A stretch of DNA of 43,265 nucleotides, taken from Embleya hyalina. Its GTDB lineage: Bacteria; Actinomycetota; Actinomycetes; Streptomycetales; Streptomycetaceae. The stretch is from the NCBI RefSeq assembly GCF_003967355.1, contig NZ_BIFH01000016.1, positions 544,984 to 588,248 of the forward strand, written 5' to 3'. Made by a program: the position numbers and the translations under genes. Under the pieces are notes generated by a model. It saw only the letters and a list, made by a program, of their open reading frames with translations. It was not told the DNA's origin and did not search any database. Numbering within the stretch: position 1 is the stretch's first letter; every line of letters begins with the position of its first letter. Below are positions 33,185-41,504 of this stretch, in pieces.

Positions 33185-34926
33185 CACGCGTCCTCCGCGT
33201 CCAGGGAGCCGGCGACGTCGTCGACGGTGCCGCCCGCACCGATGTACCGGGTCCGGCTCGCCTGTCCGGGGTAGGGCGGGGCGAACCGGCGTCCCTGCGC
33301 GGCGAGTACGGCCGGCGGGATCGGATGTTCGCGCGTGGCGTTGCGAGCGGTCAGCTCGTCCTCGCCGACCAGCACGATCGTGTGTGTGGTCAGCGCGTTG
33401 CGGCGGCGCGCGATGGCGGACACCGAGGCCCGTTGCGGGCCGGTGAGCGAGGTGGCGTCCCAGACCACCGTACCCCCGGCGGCGAGCGCGGCGTCGAGGC
33501 GATCCAGACCCTCGCGCAACACGTCGCCGTTGGTCCGCTGGTCGGCCCGGGCACCGCGGGCCTCGCGCAGGTCGTCGAGGGCGATGTGGGCGGCGACGTC
33601 GGGGAGTCGGCGGGCGTAGGTGCTCTTGCCGCTGCCCGAGCGGCCGATCAGGTGGACCAGCCGGGGGAAGTCCCCGGACCAGTGCCGGCGGGTCGCCTCG
33701 GGCGGCATGGCCCAGCCCTTGGCGTGGGCGTCGCGCAGTTCGGCCCAGCACCGGTCGGCCACGTCCGGCGGCAGGTCGGCGAACGCGGCGCGGGCCCGGG
33801 CACGCACCGGCGCCAGGGGGGCCTCGTCGGTGAGGCCGGCGTCGGCGGCGAGCAGGGCCGACCACTCGACCCGCTCGTGTTCCGCGGCGGCGTCCTCCGC
33901 GGTGGTGTCGGGATCGGTCCGGGCGGCCGCCACGGCGCCGGCGACCGCGTGCAGTACGCCCAGGTCGGCGGCGACCGCCAACCGGGCCAGCCCGCGCGGG
34001 CGTTCGTCGTCCGGGAACGGGCGGCGCAGCAGGGCCTGGAGGCCGACCAGGTCGGCGATCCGGCGGGCCGCGGGCATGCCGAGCGCCGACGCCGATTCGG
34101 CGGCGAGCGCGGCGCGGGGCTCGGAGTGCAGGGCGGCGGCCAGGACGCCGGCCAGTCGGGCGTCGCCGGAGCGGCCCAGGACGTCGATGCGGGCGCAGGC
34201 GTCGGCCGCCGATTCGACGGTGCCGGCGGTGGGTTCGTCCCGTCCCAGCAGGTGGAGCAGGGCCGGGAGGTCGGGCTCGGCGCCGGAACGGACGTCCCAC
34301 AGCGCGGCGTTCGGGCCGAGGCCGTTGGGGGTCACGGCGGCGTGCATCCAGTGCGTGTCGGTCTGTACGTGGCCGCGGCGCACCCACTTGGCCACCCGGA
34401 GGCCGAACTCCGCGCGGGGGAAGGTCTCGACGGAGCGTACGACGAAGCCCTCCTGTCGCGCGGGGTCGAGCCGGATCGCGCGCAACGCGCGTTCGTCGAA
34501 GACGCCGCGCCACAACACCGGCGGCACGGGTATGCCCAGGCGGCGGAGGAAGCGCGTGCTCTCGTCCCAGTCGAGGCAGTCGTCGCCGGCCCAGACCGAG
34601 AAGCCGTAGAACCAACTCGCCAGTGTGTCGTAGCCGATCGAGTGGCGCGCGTACATGTTCTCCCCGCACACCCGCCACCCGGCCGGGATCCGGGCGCCGA
34701 TCCGGCCCTGGAGTCCCTTGACCCAGGTACGTGAGGGGTGGTGTCGCGAGTCGAGCGAGCGCGCGTGCAGCCCGTCGGAATAGAGCGTGGTGTTCTCGCC
34801 GTCGAGCTTCTCGGTGACCACGACCTCGAGGCCGCGGAGCGCGGACAGATCGCCCGACCGGATGTCGTCGGCGCCGGCGCCCGGGGACCAGGGGACATGG
34901 GGGGTGCGCGGATAGTGCGTACGCAT
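33184..34926 (-). CDS. RNA ligase-polynucleotide kinase fusion
   Basis: A 580-residue RNA repair enzyme. The N-terminal ATP-dependent RNA ligase shows the nucleotidyltransferase motifs in order: motif I EKLDGEN with adenylated Lys K40, a CGENMYARHSI segment (motif Ia/II region), FYGFSVW (motif III), EGFVVR with E159 (motif IV) and RVAKWVRR with K180 (motif V). The middle (~215-415) is Ala-rich and helical with no recognised domain. The C-terminal kinase has a P-loop GRSGSGKST (428-436), a catalytic-type IALDDLRE and VVWDATSL. ATG 34926 follows GGAGAGG. No phosphatase domain is present, consistent with 3'-end processing by the coupled downstream protein. A TACAGT -10-like hexamer lies at 34990-34995 on the same strand. 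Confidence 0.9.
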   Translation of the reverse strand: MRTHYPRTPHVPWSPGAGADDIRSGDLSALRGLEVVVTEKLDGENTTLYSDGLHARSLDSRHHPSRTWVKGLQGRIGARIPAGWRVCGENMYARHSIGYDTLASWFYGFSVWAGDDCLDWDESTRFLRRLGIPVPPVLWRGVFDERALRAIRLDPARQEGFVVRSVETFPRAEFGLRVAKWVRRGHVQTDTHWMHAAVTPNGLGPNAALWDVRSGAEPDLPALLHLLGRDEPTAGTVESAADACARIDVLGRSGDARLAGVLAAALHSEPRAALAAESASALGMPAARRIADLVGLQALLRRPFPDDERPRGLARLAVAADLGVLHAVAGAVAAARTDPDTTAEDAAAEHERVEWSALLAADAGLTDEAPLAPVRARARAAFADLPPDVADRCWAELRDAHAKGWAMPPEATRRHWSGDFPRLVHLIGRSGSGKSTYARRLPDVAAHIALDDLREARGARADQRTNGDVLREGLDRLDAALAAGGTVVWDATSLTGPQRASVSAIARRRNALTTHTIVLVGEDELTARNATREHPIPPAVLAAQGRRFAPPYPGQASRTRYIGAGGTVDDVAGSLDAEDA

Positions 34927-35142
34927 GTCCTCTCCCGCTCCCGATCCTCCGCGTCCGATCCGGCCCCGAGCGTCGCGGGAGCCTCGGTCACTGTAGGAGG
35001 CGGGGTGGTGCGGGGCCATCGAATTTCGGCCGGGTTCGGGGCGCGGCGCGGCGCGCGGTGCCGGGTCGTGGGGTGGAGCCGTGACGGGTGACGCGCGAAG
35101 GCGGGGGTGCTTCGCGCGCCGTCGTGGGCGGGTGTCGCCGGC

Positions 35143-36429
35143 TTACGGCTTTCCGAGCGACGTGAGGAGCTTTTCGGATTCGGAGATCGCGGCGGCCGCG
35201 GTCTTGCCTCGGTGCTGGGACATGACCGCGCCGATGATCAGGTGCTTGCGGCCGTTGATTTGGCGTTCGGCGGCGAAGACCAGGTTGGCGCCGGCGGGGG
35301 TGGTGAAGCCGGTCTTGCCGGCGACCACGCCGTCGTGGCCCAGGAGGGAGTTCCCGTTGGACTTGGTGGCTCGGGCGGAGTCGGTGTAGGAGGGGACGCC
35401 GGCGATCGAGGCGAAGCCCGGGTCGCGCATGGCCGCGCCGAACAGCTTGACCTGGTCGGCGGCGGTGCTCACGGTGGCCGGGTCGAAGCCGCTGGGGTCG
35501 GTGTACGTGGTGTTCGTCATGCCCAATTCCCGGGCGGTGCGGTTCATGCGGGCCACGAAGGCCGCGTCGCCGCCGTCGACCCAGCGGGCGATCTCGTGCG
35601 CGATGTTGTTCGCCGACACCACCATCAGCGCCTCCAGGGCCCGGCGTTGGGTGAAGGACTCGCCCGCCGTCACCGGGGTCAGGCTCTCCGAGCGACGCAT
35701 CCGGTCGGCGGAACGGGCGGCCTCCTCGGCGGAGATGGTGAAGGACGGTCCCGAGGCGCCGGTCGCGAGCGGCTTGGCCTTGAGGAAGACGTACGCCGTC
35801 ATCACCTTGGCCACGCTCGCGGTCGGTGTCGGCTTGGCGGTGCCGGAGGTGAGCGGCGTGCGTACGCCGTCCACGGACAGCGCCGCCTGGCCGTCCTTGG
35901 GCCAGCTGGGTTGGAGCGTGAGGTCGCCGCCACTGGCGGAGACGGTCGCGGTCACCGGCACGGCACGCGTGGCCGGCCCGACATCGTCCGCACAACCGGC
36001 GGTCAGCGCGAGCAACGCCCCGACGACCAGTGCGACGGGGCCTCGCAACGACCGACGACGTCCGGCGAGGGCGGCACGGCGCCGCACGCGGGCCCCGGCG
36101 TCCGCGGCGGTGGGCGCGAGAACGATGGTGGCGGATCCGGCGCCGGGGCCGGGGGCGGGCCCGGCAACCGGGCCGGGAGCGGTCTCGGTGATGGGAGCGG
36201 CGGCGGGATCGACAGCGGAGGCAGGGGCGGAGGCGCCCGGGGCCGGCGCGAGGGCCGGGCCCGCGACGCGGGCGGCGACAGGGTCGGCGGTGGCCGCGAC
36301 CGGCGTGGGCCGGGAGCTTCCGGCGTGGTGTGCCGTACCGCCGTGGGGAGCGTCGGCCCCGGCTTCCGTTGCTTTCGGGGTGGTCGCCCGCGTTGTGGCG
36401 ACGTCGTGAGGCTTCATGGGAACGACCAT
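35143..36429 (-). CDS. D-alanyl-D-alanine carboxypeptidase (S11 family)
   Basis: A 428-residue penicillin-binding serine carboxypeptidase that trims peptidoglycan stem peptides outside the membrane. All three active-site motifs are present: SVAK (S205-K208), SAN (272-274) and KTG (372-374). It differs from the standard form by a ~128-residue cytoplasmic Pro/Ala-rich leader, then a basic patch and a hydrophobic segment ending TAGC at C146, which may be a transmembrane anchor or an internal lipobox. ATG 36429 has GAGG 5 nt upstream; an in-frame ATG at 36450 would add 7 residues. It is divergent from a two-component operon that may sense the cell envelope, so co-regulation is plausible. Confidence 0.9.
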   Translation of the reverse strand: MVVPMKPHDVATTRATTPKATEAGADAPHGGTAHHAGSSRPTPVAATADPVAARVAGPALAPAPGASAPASAVDPAAAPITETAPGPVAGPAPGPGAGSATIVLAPTAADAGARVRRRAALAGRRRSLRGPVALVVGALLALTAGCADDVGPATRAVPVTATVSASGGDLTLQPSWPKDGQAALSVDGVRTPLTSGTAKPTPTASVAKVMTAYVFLKAKPLATGASGPSFTISAEEAARSADRMRRSESLTPVTAGESFTQRRALEALMVVSANNIAHEIARWVDGGDAAFVARMNRTARELGMTNTTYTDPSGFDPATVSTAADQVKLFGAAMRDPGFASIAGVPSYTDSARATKSNGNSLLGHDGVVAGKTGFTTPAGANLVFAAERQINGRKHLIIGAVMSQHRGKTAAAAISESEKLLTSLGKP

Positions 36430-36469
36430 GGCGACCTCGGATGACCGCATTCGGCCGGGAACAAGACCG

Positions 36470-36534
36470 TTGTGTCACAACCCGCGCGATCGGCCGGTGG
36501 AGCGGGATTCGGGGCGGGGGACTGTTCGATACTG
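36470..36534 (+). promoter_or_regulatory. Palindrome and -10 element before the two-component operon
   Basis: TTGTGTCACAA (36470-36480) is a perfect dyad with 5-bp arms between the divergent carboxypeptidase and response-regulator genes. GATACT at 36529-36534 looks like a -10 hexamer only 5 nt from the response-regulator ATG (36540), which has no Shine-Dalgarno, so a leaderless transcript is likely. Binding by the response regulator itself is a guess. Confidence 0.45.
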
Positions 36535-36539
36535 ACCCA

Positions 36540-37220
36540 ATGGTTCGTGTGCTCTTGATCGAAGACGACCCCGCCGTGGCCGAGGGTTTGGCCATCGGGC
36601 TGCGCCGGCAGGGCTACACCGCCGAGGTGCGGCACAGCGGCGAGGAGGGGCTGGTCGGGGTGGTCGAATTCGATCCCGACCTCGTCGTGCTGGACGTGAT
36701 GCTGCCCGGCATCGACGGCTTCGAGGTGTGCCGGCGGATCCGGCGGGCCGGCACGCTGCCGGTGATCATGTTGACCGCGCGTGACGAGGACATGGATATC
36801 GTGGTGGGTCTGGAAGCCGGTGCCGACGACTACGTGGTCAAGCCGGTGCAGTCCAGGGTCCTGGAGGCGCGGATCCGCGCGGTACTGCGGCGCGCCGACT
36901 CGGCCACGCCCGCCGGTCGACGCGAGGTGCACGGCGACCTGACCCTGGATCGCACCGCGCTGACCGTGTCCAAGGGCGGCCGGCCGATCCCCCTCGCCCC
37001 CTCCGAACTGCGGCTGCTGCTGGCGCTGTCCGCCGCCCCCGGCCGGGTGTTCAGCCGGGGCCAGCTGCTCGAAGCGGTTTGGGAACACCCGTTCCTGGGC
37101 GACAGCCGCCTGGTGGACGCGTGTGTCAAACGGCTGCGGATCAAGATCGAGGACGCGGAGCGGCCCGCCCGATACATCCAGACCGTGCGTGGCTTCGGCT
37201 ATCGTTTCGGCCCGCTGTGA
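36540..37220 (+). CDS. OmpR/PhoB-family response regulator
   Basis: A 226-residue response regulator. Receiver domain 1-118: acidic pocket E8-D9-D10, phospho-acceptor D52 (VVLDVMLPG), conserved Thr in MLTARDED and Lys in YVVKPV. DNA-binding winged helix ~130-226 (LTLDRTALTVSKGG, SRLVDACVKRLRIKIED, YIQTVRGFGYRFG). The kinase gene starts at a GTG overlapping this stop (GTGA), so they form a coupled pair. It resembles envelope-stress regulators such as CseB or MtrA in overall layout. Targets are unknown; the divergent carboxypeptidase is a candidate. Confidence 0.95.
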   Translation: MVRVLLIEDDPAVAEGLAIGLRRQGYTAEVRHSGEEGLVGVVEFDPDLVVLDVMLPGIDGFEVCRRIRRAGTLPVIMLTARDEDMDIVVGLEAGADDYVVKPVQSRVLEARIRAVLRRADSATPAGRREVHGDLTLDRTALTVSKGGRPIPLAPSELRLLLALSAAPGRVFSRGQLLEAVWEHPFLGDSRLVDACVKRLRIKIEDAERPARYIQTVRGFGYRFGPL

Positions 37221-38737
37221 TCGGGTCCGGTGCCGTGCTGCGTGGGCTGCGTGCCACGCCGCGTGCGGTGCTGCGCGGGCTGCGCGGCCTGCGGGTGCGG
37301 CTGGCGGCGGCCTGTCTGCTGGTGGCCATGTTCGCCGCGCTGACGACGGCCGCGCTGACCTACCGCGAGGCGCGCGGCGCGATGCTGCAGCGGGCCCAGG
37401 ACTCGACGGTGCACTCGGTACGCGACCGGGTACAGACCGTCGCGCGGTTGACGCCGTTCCCGCCCGACCAGGCCGCGCTGGAGCGGATCGCCGCGCTCGT
37501 GGACCCGCGCACCCGCACGGACCACTGGGCGGTGGCGGTCGGGTTCCGGGACCTGTGGGCGACGACCAATCGCGACTTCGGGCCGAGCGAGATCCCCACC
37601 GAACTGCGGGACACCGTCGCCACGCGCACCGCGACCGCCTTCCAACGGGTACACCGCAACGGACGGGTACTGCTCGCGGTCGGTGTGCCGATCGCGTTCA
37701 GCGGCCCGGGCCGGACCACCGCCTCCGGGGTGGAGGTCTACGTGATGACCCCGATGCAGACCCAGGTGCAGGAGGAGGCCGCCCTGGTCCGCGCCGCGCG
37801 CAACGGCGCCATCCCCGCGGTGCTGGCCGCGCTGGTCCTCGCGCTGATCGTCGCGGGCGGCGTACTGCGCCCGGTCCGCGCCCTGCAGCGGGCCACCCGG
37901 CGACTGGCCCGGGGTCGCCTGGACACCCGGCTCCAGGTCAAGGGTGGGGACGAACTGGCCGAGCTGGCCCAGGACTTCAACCACACCGCGGCGGCGTTGG
38001 AGGAACACGACGCGCGGCTGCGCAGACTGGAGGCGCGGGCCCGGGCGTTCGCCGCCGACGTCTCGCACGAACTGCGCACCCCGCTGGCCGCGATGACCGC
38101 GGTGACCGACGTACTGGACGAGGACGCCGCGGCCGAACAGTTGAACCCCGACACGGCCGCGGCGCTGCGGCTGATCTCCTCCGAGACCGGCAAGCTCACC
38201 CGGCTGGTCGACGACCTGATGGAGATCTCCCGCTTCGACGCGCGCGCCGCCGCGCTGCACGTGGACGAGTTGGACATGGCGGAGGCGGTTCGCCGCTGCC
38301 TGGCCGCGCGGGGATGGCGGGACGCGGTGGCGACCCGGCTGCCGGAGGGGATCCGGGCCGAGGTCGACCCGCGTCGGCTGGACGTGGTGGTGGCCAACCT
38401 GGTCGGCAACGCGCTGCGCCACGGTGCGCCGCCGGTGGAGGTGGCGTTGGCGGCCGAGCGGCGCGACGACGGCGACTGGGTCGTACTCACCGTCGCCGAC
38501 CGGGGCCCCGGACTCGCCGCGGAAACCCTGGATCGGGTCTTCGAGCGTTTCTTCAAGGCCGACGCGGCGCGCACCCGTTCGTCCGGCAGCGGCCTGGGCA
38601 TGGCGATCACGCTGGAGAACGTCCGGCTGCACGACGGACTCATCCGGGCGGCGAACCGGCCCGACGGGGGCGCGGAGTTCACGGTGGAACTGCCTCGCCA
38701 CGCCCGCGTCGGCGCCGAAGGTCGGGAGGACGGATGA
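37217..38737 (+). CDS. Sensor histidine kinase
   Basis: A 506-residue membrane sensor kinase. TM1 ~28-48 (LAAACLLVAMFAALTTAAL), extracytoplasmic sensor ~50-205, TM2 ~208-230 (AIPAVLAALVLALIVAGGV), HAMP ~230-285, H-box VSHELRTPLAAM with the phospho-His, then N-box NLVGNALRHG, DRGPGL and a G-rich lid SGSGLGMAI. It starts at GTG 37217, overlapping the response-regulator stop, and ends in an ATGA overlap with the lipoprotein gene. The signal is unknown; the lipoprotein partner suggests envelope sensing. Confidence 0.94.
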   Translation: MIGSGAVLRGLRATPRAVLRGLRGLRVRLAAACLLVAMFAALTTAALTYREARGAMLQRAQDSTVHSVRDRVQTVARLTPFPPDQAALERIAALVDPRTRTDHWAVAVGFRDLWATTNRDFGPSEIPTELRDTVATRTATAFQRVHRNGRVLLAVGVPIAFSGPGRTTASGVEVYVMTPMQTQVQEEAALVRAARNGAIPAVLAALVLALIVAGGVLRPVRALQRATRRLARGRLDTRLQVKGGDELAELAQDFNHTAAALEEHDARLRRLEARARAFAADVSHELRTPLAAMTAVTDVLDEDAAAEQLNPDTAAALRLISSETGKLTRLVDDLMEISRFDARAAALHVDELDMAEAVRRCLAARGWRDAVATRLPEGIRAEVDPRRLDVVVANLVGNALRHGAPPVEVALAAERRDDGDWVVLTVADRGPGLAAETLDRVFERFFKADAARTRSSGSGLGMAITLENVRLHDGLIRAANRPDGGAEFTVELPRHARVGAEGREDG

Positions 38738-39411
38738 GGGTGCGGCGGATGCGGACGCGGATGGTGACGGAGCGCGGGAACGGGATCGTCCGGCTGCGAC
38801 CGCCGTTCCTGGCGGCGGTGTTGCTCGCGGTCGGGGCCGGCTGCGGGATTCCGGCCACCGGCGCGATCGAGGCGGGTCAGCCGGCCGACGGCATCATCCC
38901 GCCCGCCGACGCGAATCATCCGAGCGGGGTGTACGTGTACATGGTCGACGCCCACCGGGTTGTCCCCGAGTTGCGCACCTCGTCCGGCGGCGACAGTCCG
39001 CAGGCCGCGATCGACCTGCTGCTGGCGGGGCCGACGCGGGAGGAGTCGCTGGTGGGTGTGAGTACGGCGATCCCGGCGGGGGTCGGCCCCGCGCGGGTGA
39101 CGGTGGTCGAGCGCGGCACGCTCCGGGTGGAGATGGCCGGCGCGAGTCCGCTCGGCGAGACCGCGCTGGAGCAGGTGATCTGTACCGCCGCGACGGCCGG
39201 CAGCCGCAACCTCCCCGGTGGCGGCTCGGGCGTGGTCTCGGTGATCACCCCGGTCCAGCGCGCCGAGAACCGGGCCTGCCCGACGTCGCTCGTCGGGAGC
39301 TCCGGCGGCTCCGGGAGCGCGCTCCCGCCTCGTCAGCCCGGCTCGGGGCCGGAAACCGCCGAGGAGGTGGCCCCCGGCCGCCTTCCGCCTGTTGTCCCGA
39401 CGGCCCGCTGA
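38734..39411 (+). CDS. GerMN-domain lipoprotein
   Basis: A 225-residue secreted lipoprotein. The N-terminal signal has a basic n-region and an atypical lipobox (VGAGC, Cys37), followed by GIPATGAIEAGQPA, similar to the start of LpqB-type proteins. The GerMN domain spans ~60-165 (VYVYMVDAHRVVPELR, AIDLLLAGPTREES, LRVEMAGASPLGETALEQVICTA). The Pro/Ser/Gly tail is low complexity. It overlaps the kinase gene by ATGA. The order regulator-kinase-GerMN lipoprotein recalls MtrA-MtrB-LpqB, but this protein lacks the large C-terminal beta-propeller of LpqB. It may modulate the kinase. Confidence 0.85.
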   Translation: MRVRRMRTRMVTERGNGIVRLRPPFLAAVLLAVGAGCGIPATGAIEAGQPADGIIPPADANHPSGVYVYMVDAHRVVPELRTSSGGDSPQAAIDLLLAGPTREESLVGVSTAIPAGVGPARVTVVERGTLRVEMAGASPLGETALEQVICTAATAGSRNLPGGGSGVVSVITPVQRAENRACPTSLVGSSGGSGSALPPRQPGSGPETAEEVAPGRLPPVVPTAR

Positions 39412-39438
39412 TCGAGGGGGTGGTGGTGGACGGGGGTT

Positions 39439-39508
39439 TTCGACGGTGAATCAACGCGCGTAGATACTGTTGGATCCGAAAAAACTAGGAGTAGGCTCCG
39501 AAATAGGA
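39439..39508 (+). promoter_or_regulatory. AT-rich promoter with short repeats before the MFS gene
   Basis: TTCGAC (39439-39444) and GATACT (39463-39468, within TAGATACT) lie 18 nt apart and form a plausible promoter. Just downstream are repeated and inverted GGAG/CTCC words, with CCGAAA twice, TAGGAG twice and the dyad CTCC-GAAATA-GGAG, in an A-rich island that stands out from its surroundings. These may form an operator in the ~95-nt leader of the MFS gene. Confidence 0.5.
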
Positions 39509-39570
39509 GCTGACTCTCAAGAAAAGTGTCCGCTCTCATGGCGAGTCGAGCGTCGACGAGGGGACACCAC

Positions 39571-41196
39571 ATGGGCGCGACGGGGATGGCGGGCGCGGCG
39601 GGTACGGCGATGGGTGCGGTCGGAGCCGGGCGGCGCAGATGGTGGGCGTTGGCCGCGTTGAGTCTGGCCATGTTGGCGGTGGGGCTGGACGGCACGGTAC
39701 TGAGTGTGGCCCTGCCGAGATTGGCGGGTGATCTGGAGGCGACCGCCTCGGATTTGCAGTGGTTCTCGTCCTCGTACCTGCTGTTCCTGGCGGCGGCGAT
39801 GTTGCCGATGGGGCTGCTCGGCGACCGTCTGGGGCACAAGCGGGTGTTGGTCGCCTCGCTGTCGCTGTTCGCGCTGTCGTCGGCGGGCTGTGCGTATGCC
39901 GCGACGCCCGGGTGGTTCATCGCGGCGCGTTCGGTGCTCGGGGTGGCCGGTGCGGGCATCGTGGTGATGGCGTTGTCGGCGTTGACGGTGTTGTTCCCGG
40001 CGGCCGAGCGGCCGAGGGCCGTGGGGGTGTGGTCGGCGGCGAACTTCCTCGCGCTGCCGCTGGGTCCGCTGCTCGGTGGGTGGATGCTGACGCATCTCTG
40101 GTGGGGGTGGGTGTTCCTGATCAACGTGCCGGTCGCGTTGGTGGGCGTGGTGGTGGTGTCGGTGTTGGTCCCGAAGGCGGTGCCCGAGGCCGTCGTGGGG
40201 CGTCGGTCGCGGCCGGATCCGGTCGGGGTGTCGTTGTCCACCGGTGGACTGGTGTGTGTGACGCTCGGGTTGATCCGGGCGGGGGAGTACGGCCGGCACG
40301 ACGCGTGGGCCTGGGCGGCGACCGGCGGCGGTTTGGTGCTACTCGCCGCGTTCGGACGATACGAGCATCGACTCGGGAGCCGGCCCGGTAGGCAACCCCT
40401 GCTGGATTTACGGGTGTTCGCGGCGGCGTCGTACACGTGGGGCGTGGTGCTGATCGGTATCGCGGTGTTCGCGAACATCGGGGTGCTGTTCACGATGCCG
40501 CAGTACTTCCAGGCGGTGCGCGGCACGGACGCGATGGGTTCGGGGCTGCGGTTGTTGCCGATCATCGGCGGGTTGGTGATCGGTGCGGTGCCGGCGGATC
40601 GAGTGGCCCGCCTGTTGGGGGTCAAGGTCGCGGTGGCGGTCGGCTTCGTGCTGATGGCGGCGGGGCTGCTGATGGGTGGGGCGACGAGTGTGGGGTCGAG
40701 CGCGTGGTTCGTCGCGTTGTGGATGGGGTTGAGCGGGGCGGGGATGGGACTGGCCATGGCGACGTCGACGGCCGCGGCGCTGTCGGAGGTGTCGCAGGGG
40801 CGCAGCGGGGTGGAGGCCGCGGTGTTGCAGGCGGTGAACAAGGTGGGTGCGCCGTTCGGTTCGGCGATTCTGGGCAGTGTGTCGCTGACGGGGTATCGGG
40901 ATCGGCTGCGGGTTCCGGATCTGTCCGCCGCCGACCTGTCCACCGCCCGCTCCGGGGTGTTCGGCGGCGCGGAGGTCGCGGGCAGGGTCGGCTCGGCGCC
41001 GATGTCGGCCTCGGTGCGGGGGGCGTTCGTGCACGGTATGGATCTGGCCCTGCTCGTGTCGGGCGGCGTCGCGGTGCTCGGGTTGATCGTCGCGCTCGTG
41101 TTCATGCCGGGGGTGGGGGCCGGGCGAGACCGGGCGGGGCGAGGCGGCGTGGGTGGTTCGGCGTCGGGATCCCAACCGGTGGGCGTGGACGGGTGA
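39571..41196 (+). CDS. MFS drug exporter, DHA2 (EmrB/QacA) type
   Basis: A 541-residue, probably 14-helix proton-driven exporter. Motif A GLLGDRLGHKRVLV, the TM1 segment LAVGLDGTVLSVALP with acidic residue, and antiporter motif C-like GAGIVVMALSALTVLFPAAERPRAVG all fit DHA2. I choose ATG 39571 (GAGGGG 7 nt upstream) over ATG 39538 or GTG 39526, which lack ribosome sites. A TTA leucine codon lies at 40408-40410 (residue 280), within a short patch with other uncommon codons, so translation may depend on the bldA tRNA if the host is a Streptomyces. The substrate is unknown. The tail is Gly/Ser-rich. Confidence 0.92.
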   Translation: MGATGMAGAAGTAMGAVGAGRRRWWALAALSLAMLAVGLDGTVLSVALPRLAGDLEATASDLQWFSSSYLLFLAAAMLPMGLLGDRLGHKRVLVASLSLFALSSAGCAYAATPGWFIAARSVLGVAGAGIVVMALSALTVLFPAAERPRAVGVWSAANFLALPLGPLLGGWMLTHLWWGWVFLINVPVALVGVVVVSVLVPKAVPEAVVGRRSRPDPVGVSLSTGGLVCVTLGLIRAGEYGRHDAWAWAATGGGLVLLAAFGRYEHRLGSRPGRQPLLDLRVFAAASYTWGVVLIGIAVFANIGVLFTMPQYFQAVRGTDAMGSGLRLLPIIGGLVIGAVPADRVARLLGVKVAVAVGFVLMAAGLLMGGATSVGSSAWFVALWMGLSGAGMGLAMATSTAAALSEVSQGRSGVEAAVLQAVNKVGAPFGSAILGSVSLTGYRDRLRVPDLSAADLSTARSGVFGGAEVAGRVGSAPMSASVRGAFVHGMDLALLVSGGVAVLGLIVALVFMPGVGAGRDRAGRGGVGGSASGSQPVGVDG

Positions 41197-41504
41197 TCGG
41201 CGACCCCGGATCGAGTAGGGGGCGATCGGACCCCGGGTAAGGGCCGGATCAGGGGTTCCCCCGGTCGCGGTCGGGTTCATACGCTGACCGAGCCAACCGG
41301 TTGACCGCCGGGTCGTCGCGGCCGGCGACGGCCGGGCAAGGCACGACCGGAGCGCGGGGGGTCGCGTCGGCCGCCGGAGGGGATCCGGGAACGCCGTACG
41401 CGCCGGGTCATCGTACGCACCGGATCACCGTCATCGAACTCCCGTCGGATCGGCCGGGGTTCGCGGACGCGCGGTCCGGGACCAGCGCCGAAGGGAGCCG
41501 CGCC
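41197..41504. other. Gene-free stretch between MFS and acyl-CoA dehydrogenase-like genes
   Basis: I see no open frame with coding support in these 308 bp. A possible -35 TTGACC occurs in CCGGTTGACCGCC near 41304, but no convincing -10 lies at the right distance. It ends with the AAGGGAG ribosome site of the next gene at 41491-41497. Nothing else is apparent. Confidence 0.4.

Noticed and set aside
28824-33239. One 1471-codon leftward gene covering P450 and upstream sequence
   Set aside because: Only the last 421 residues are a P450. The upstream part is an out-of-frame shadow of the RNA repair protein, and ATG 30089 has a good ribosome site.
30296-34678. A 1460-codon start for the RNA repair fusion
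   Set aside because: Sequence upstream of ATG 33184 is the wrong frame of the ligase-kinase gene. The MJ1316 domain begins at 33184.
35107-36444. 445-codon rightward frame
   Set aside because: Antisense to the D-Ala-D-Ala carboxypeptidase, whose three catalytic motifs are intact.
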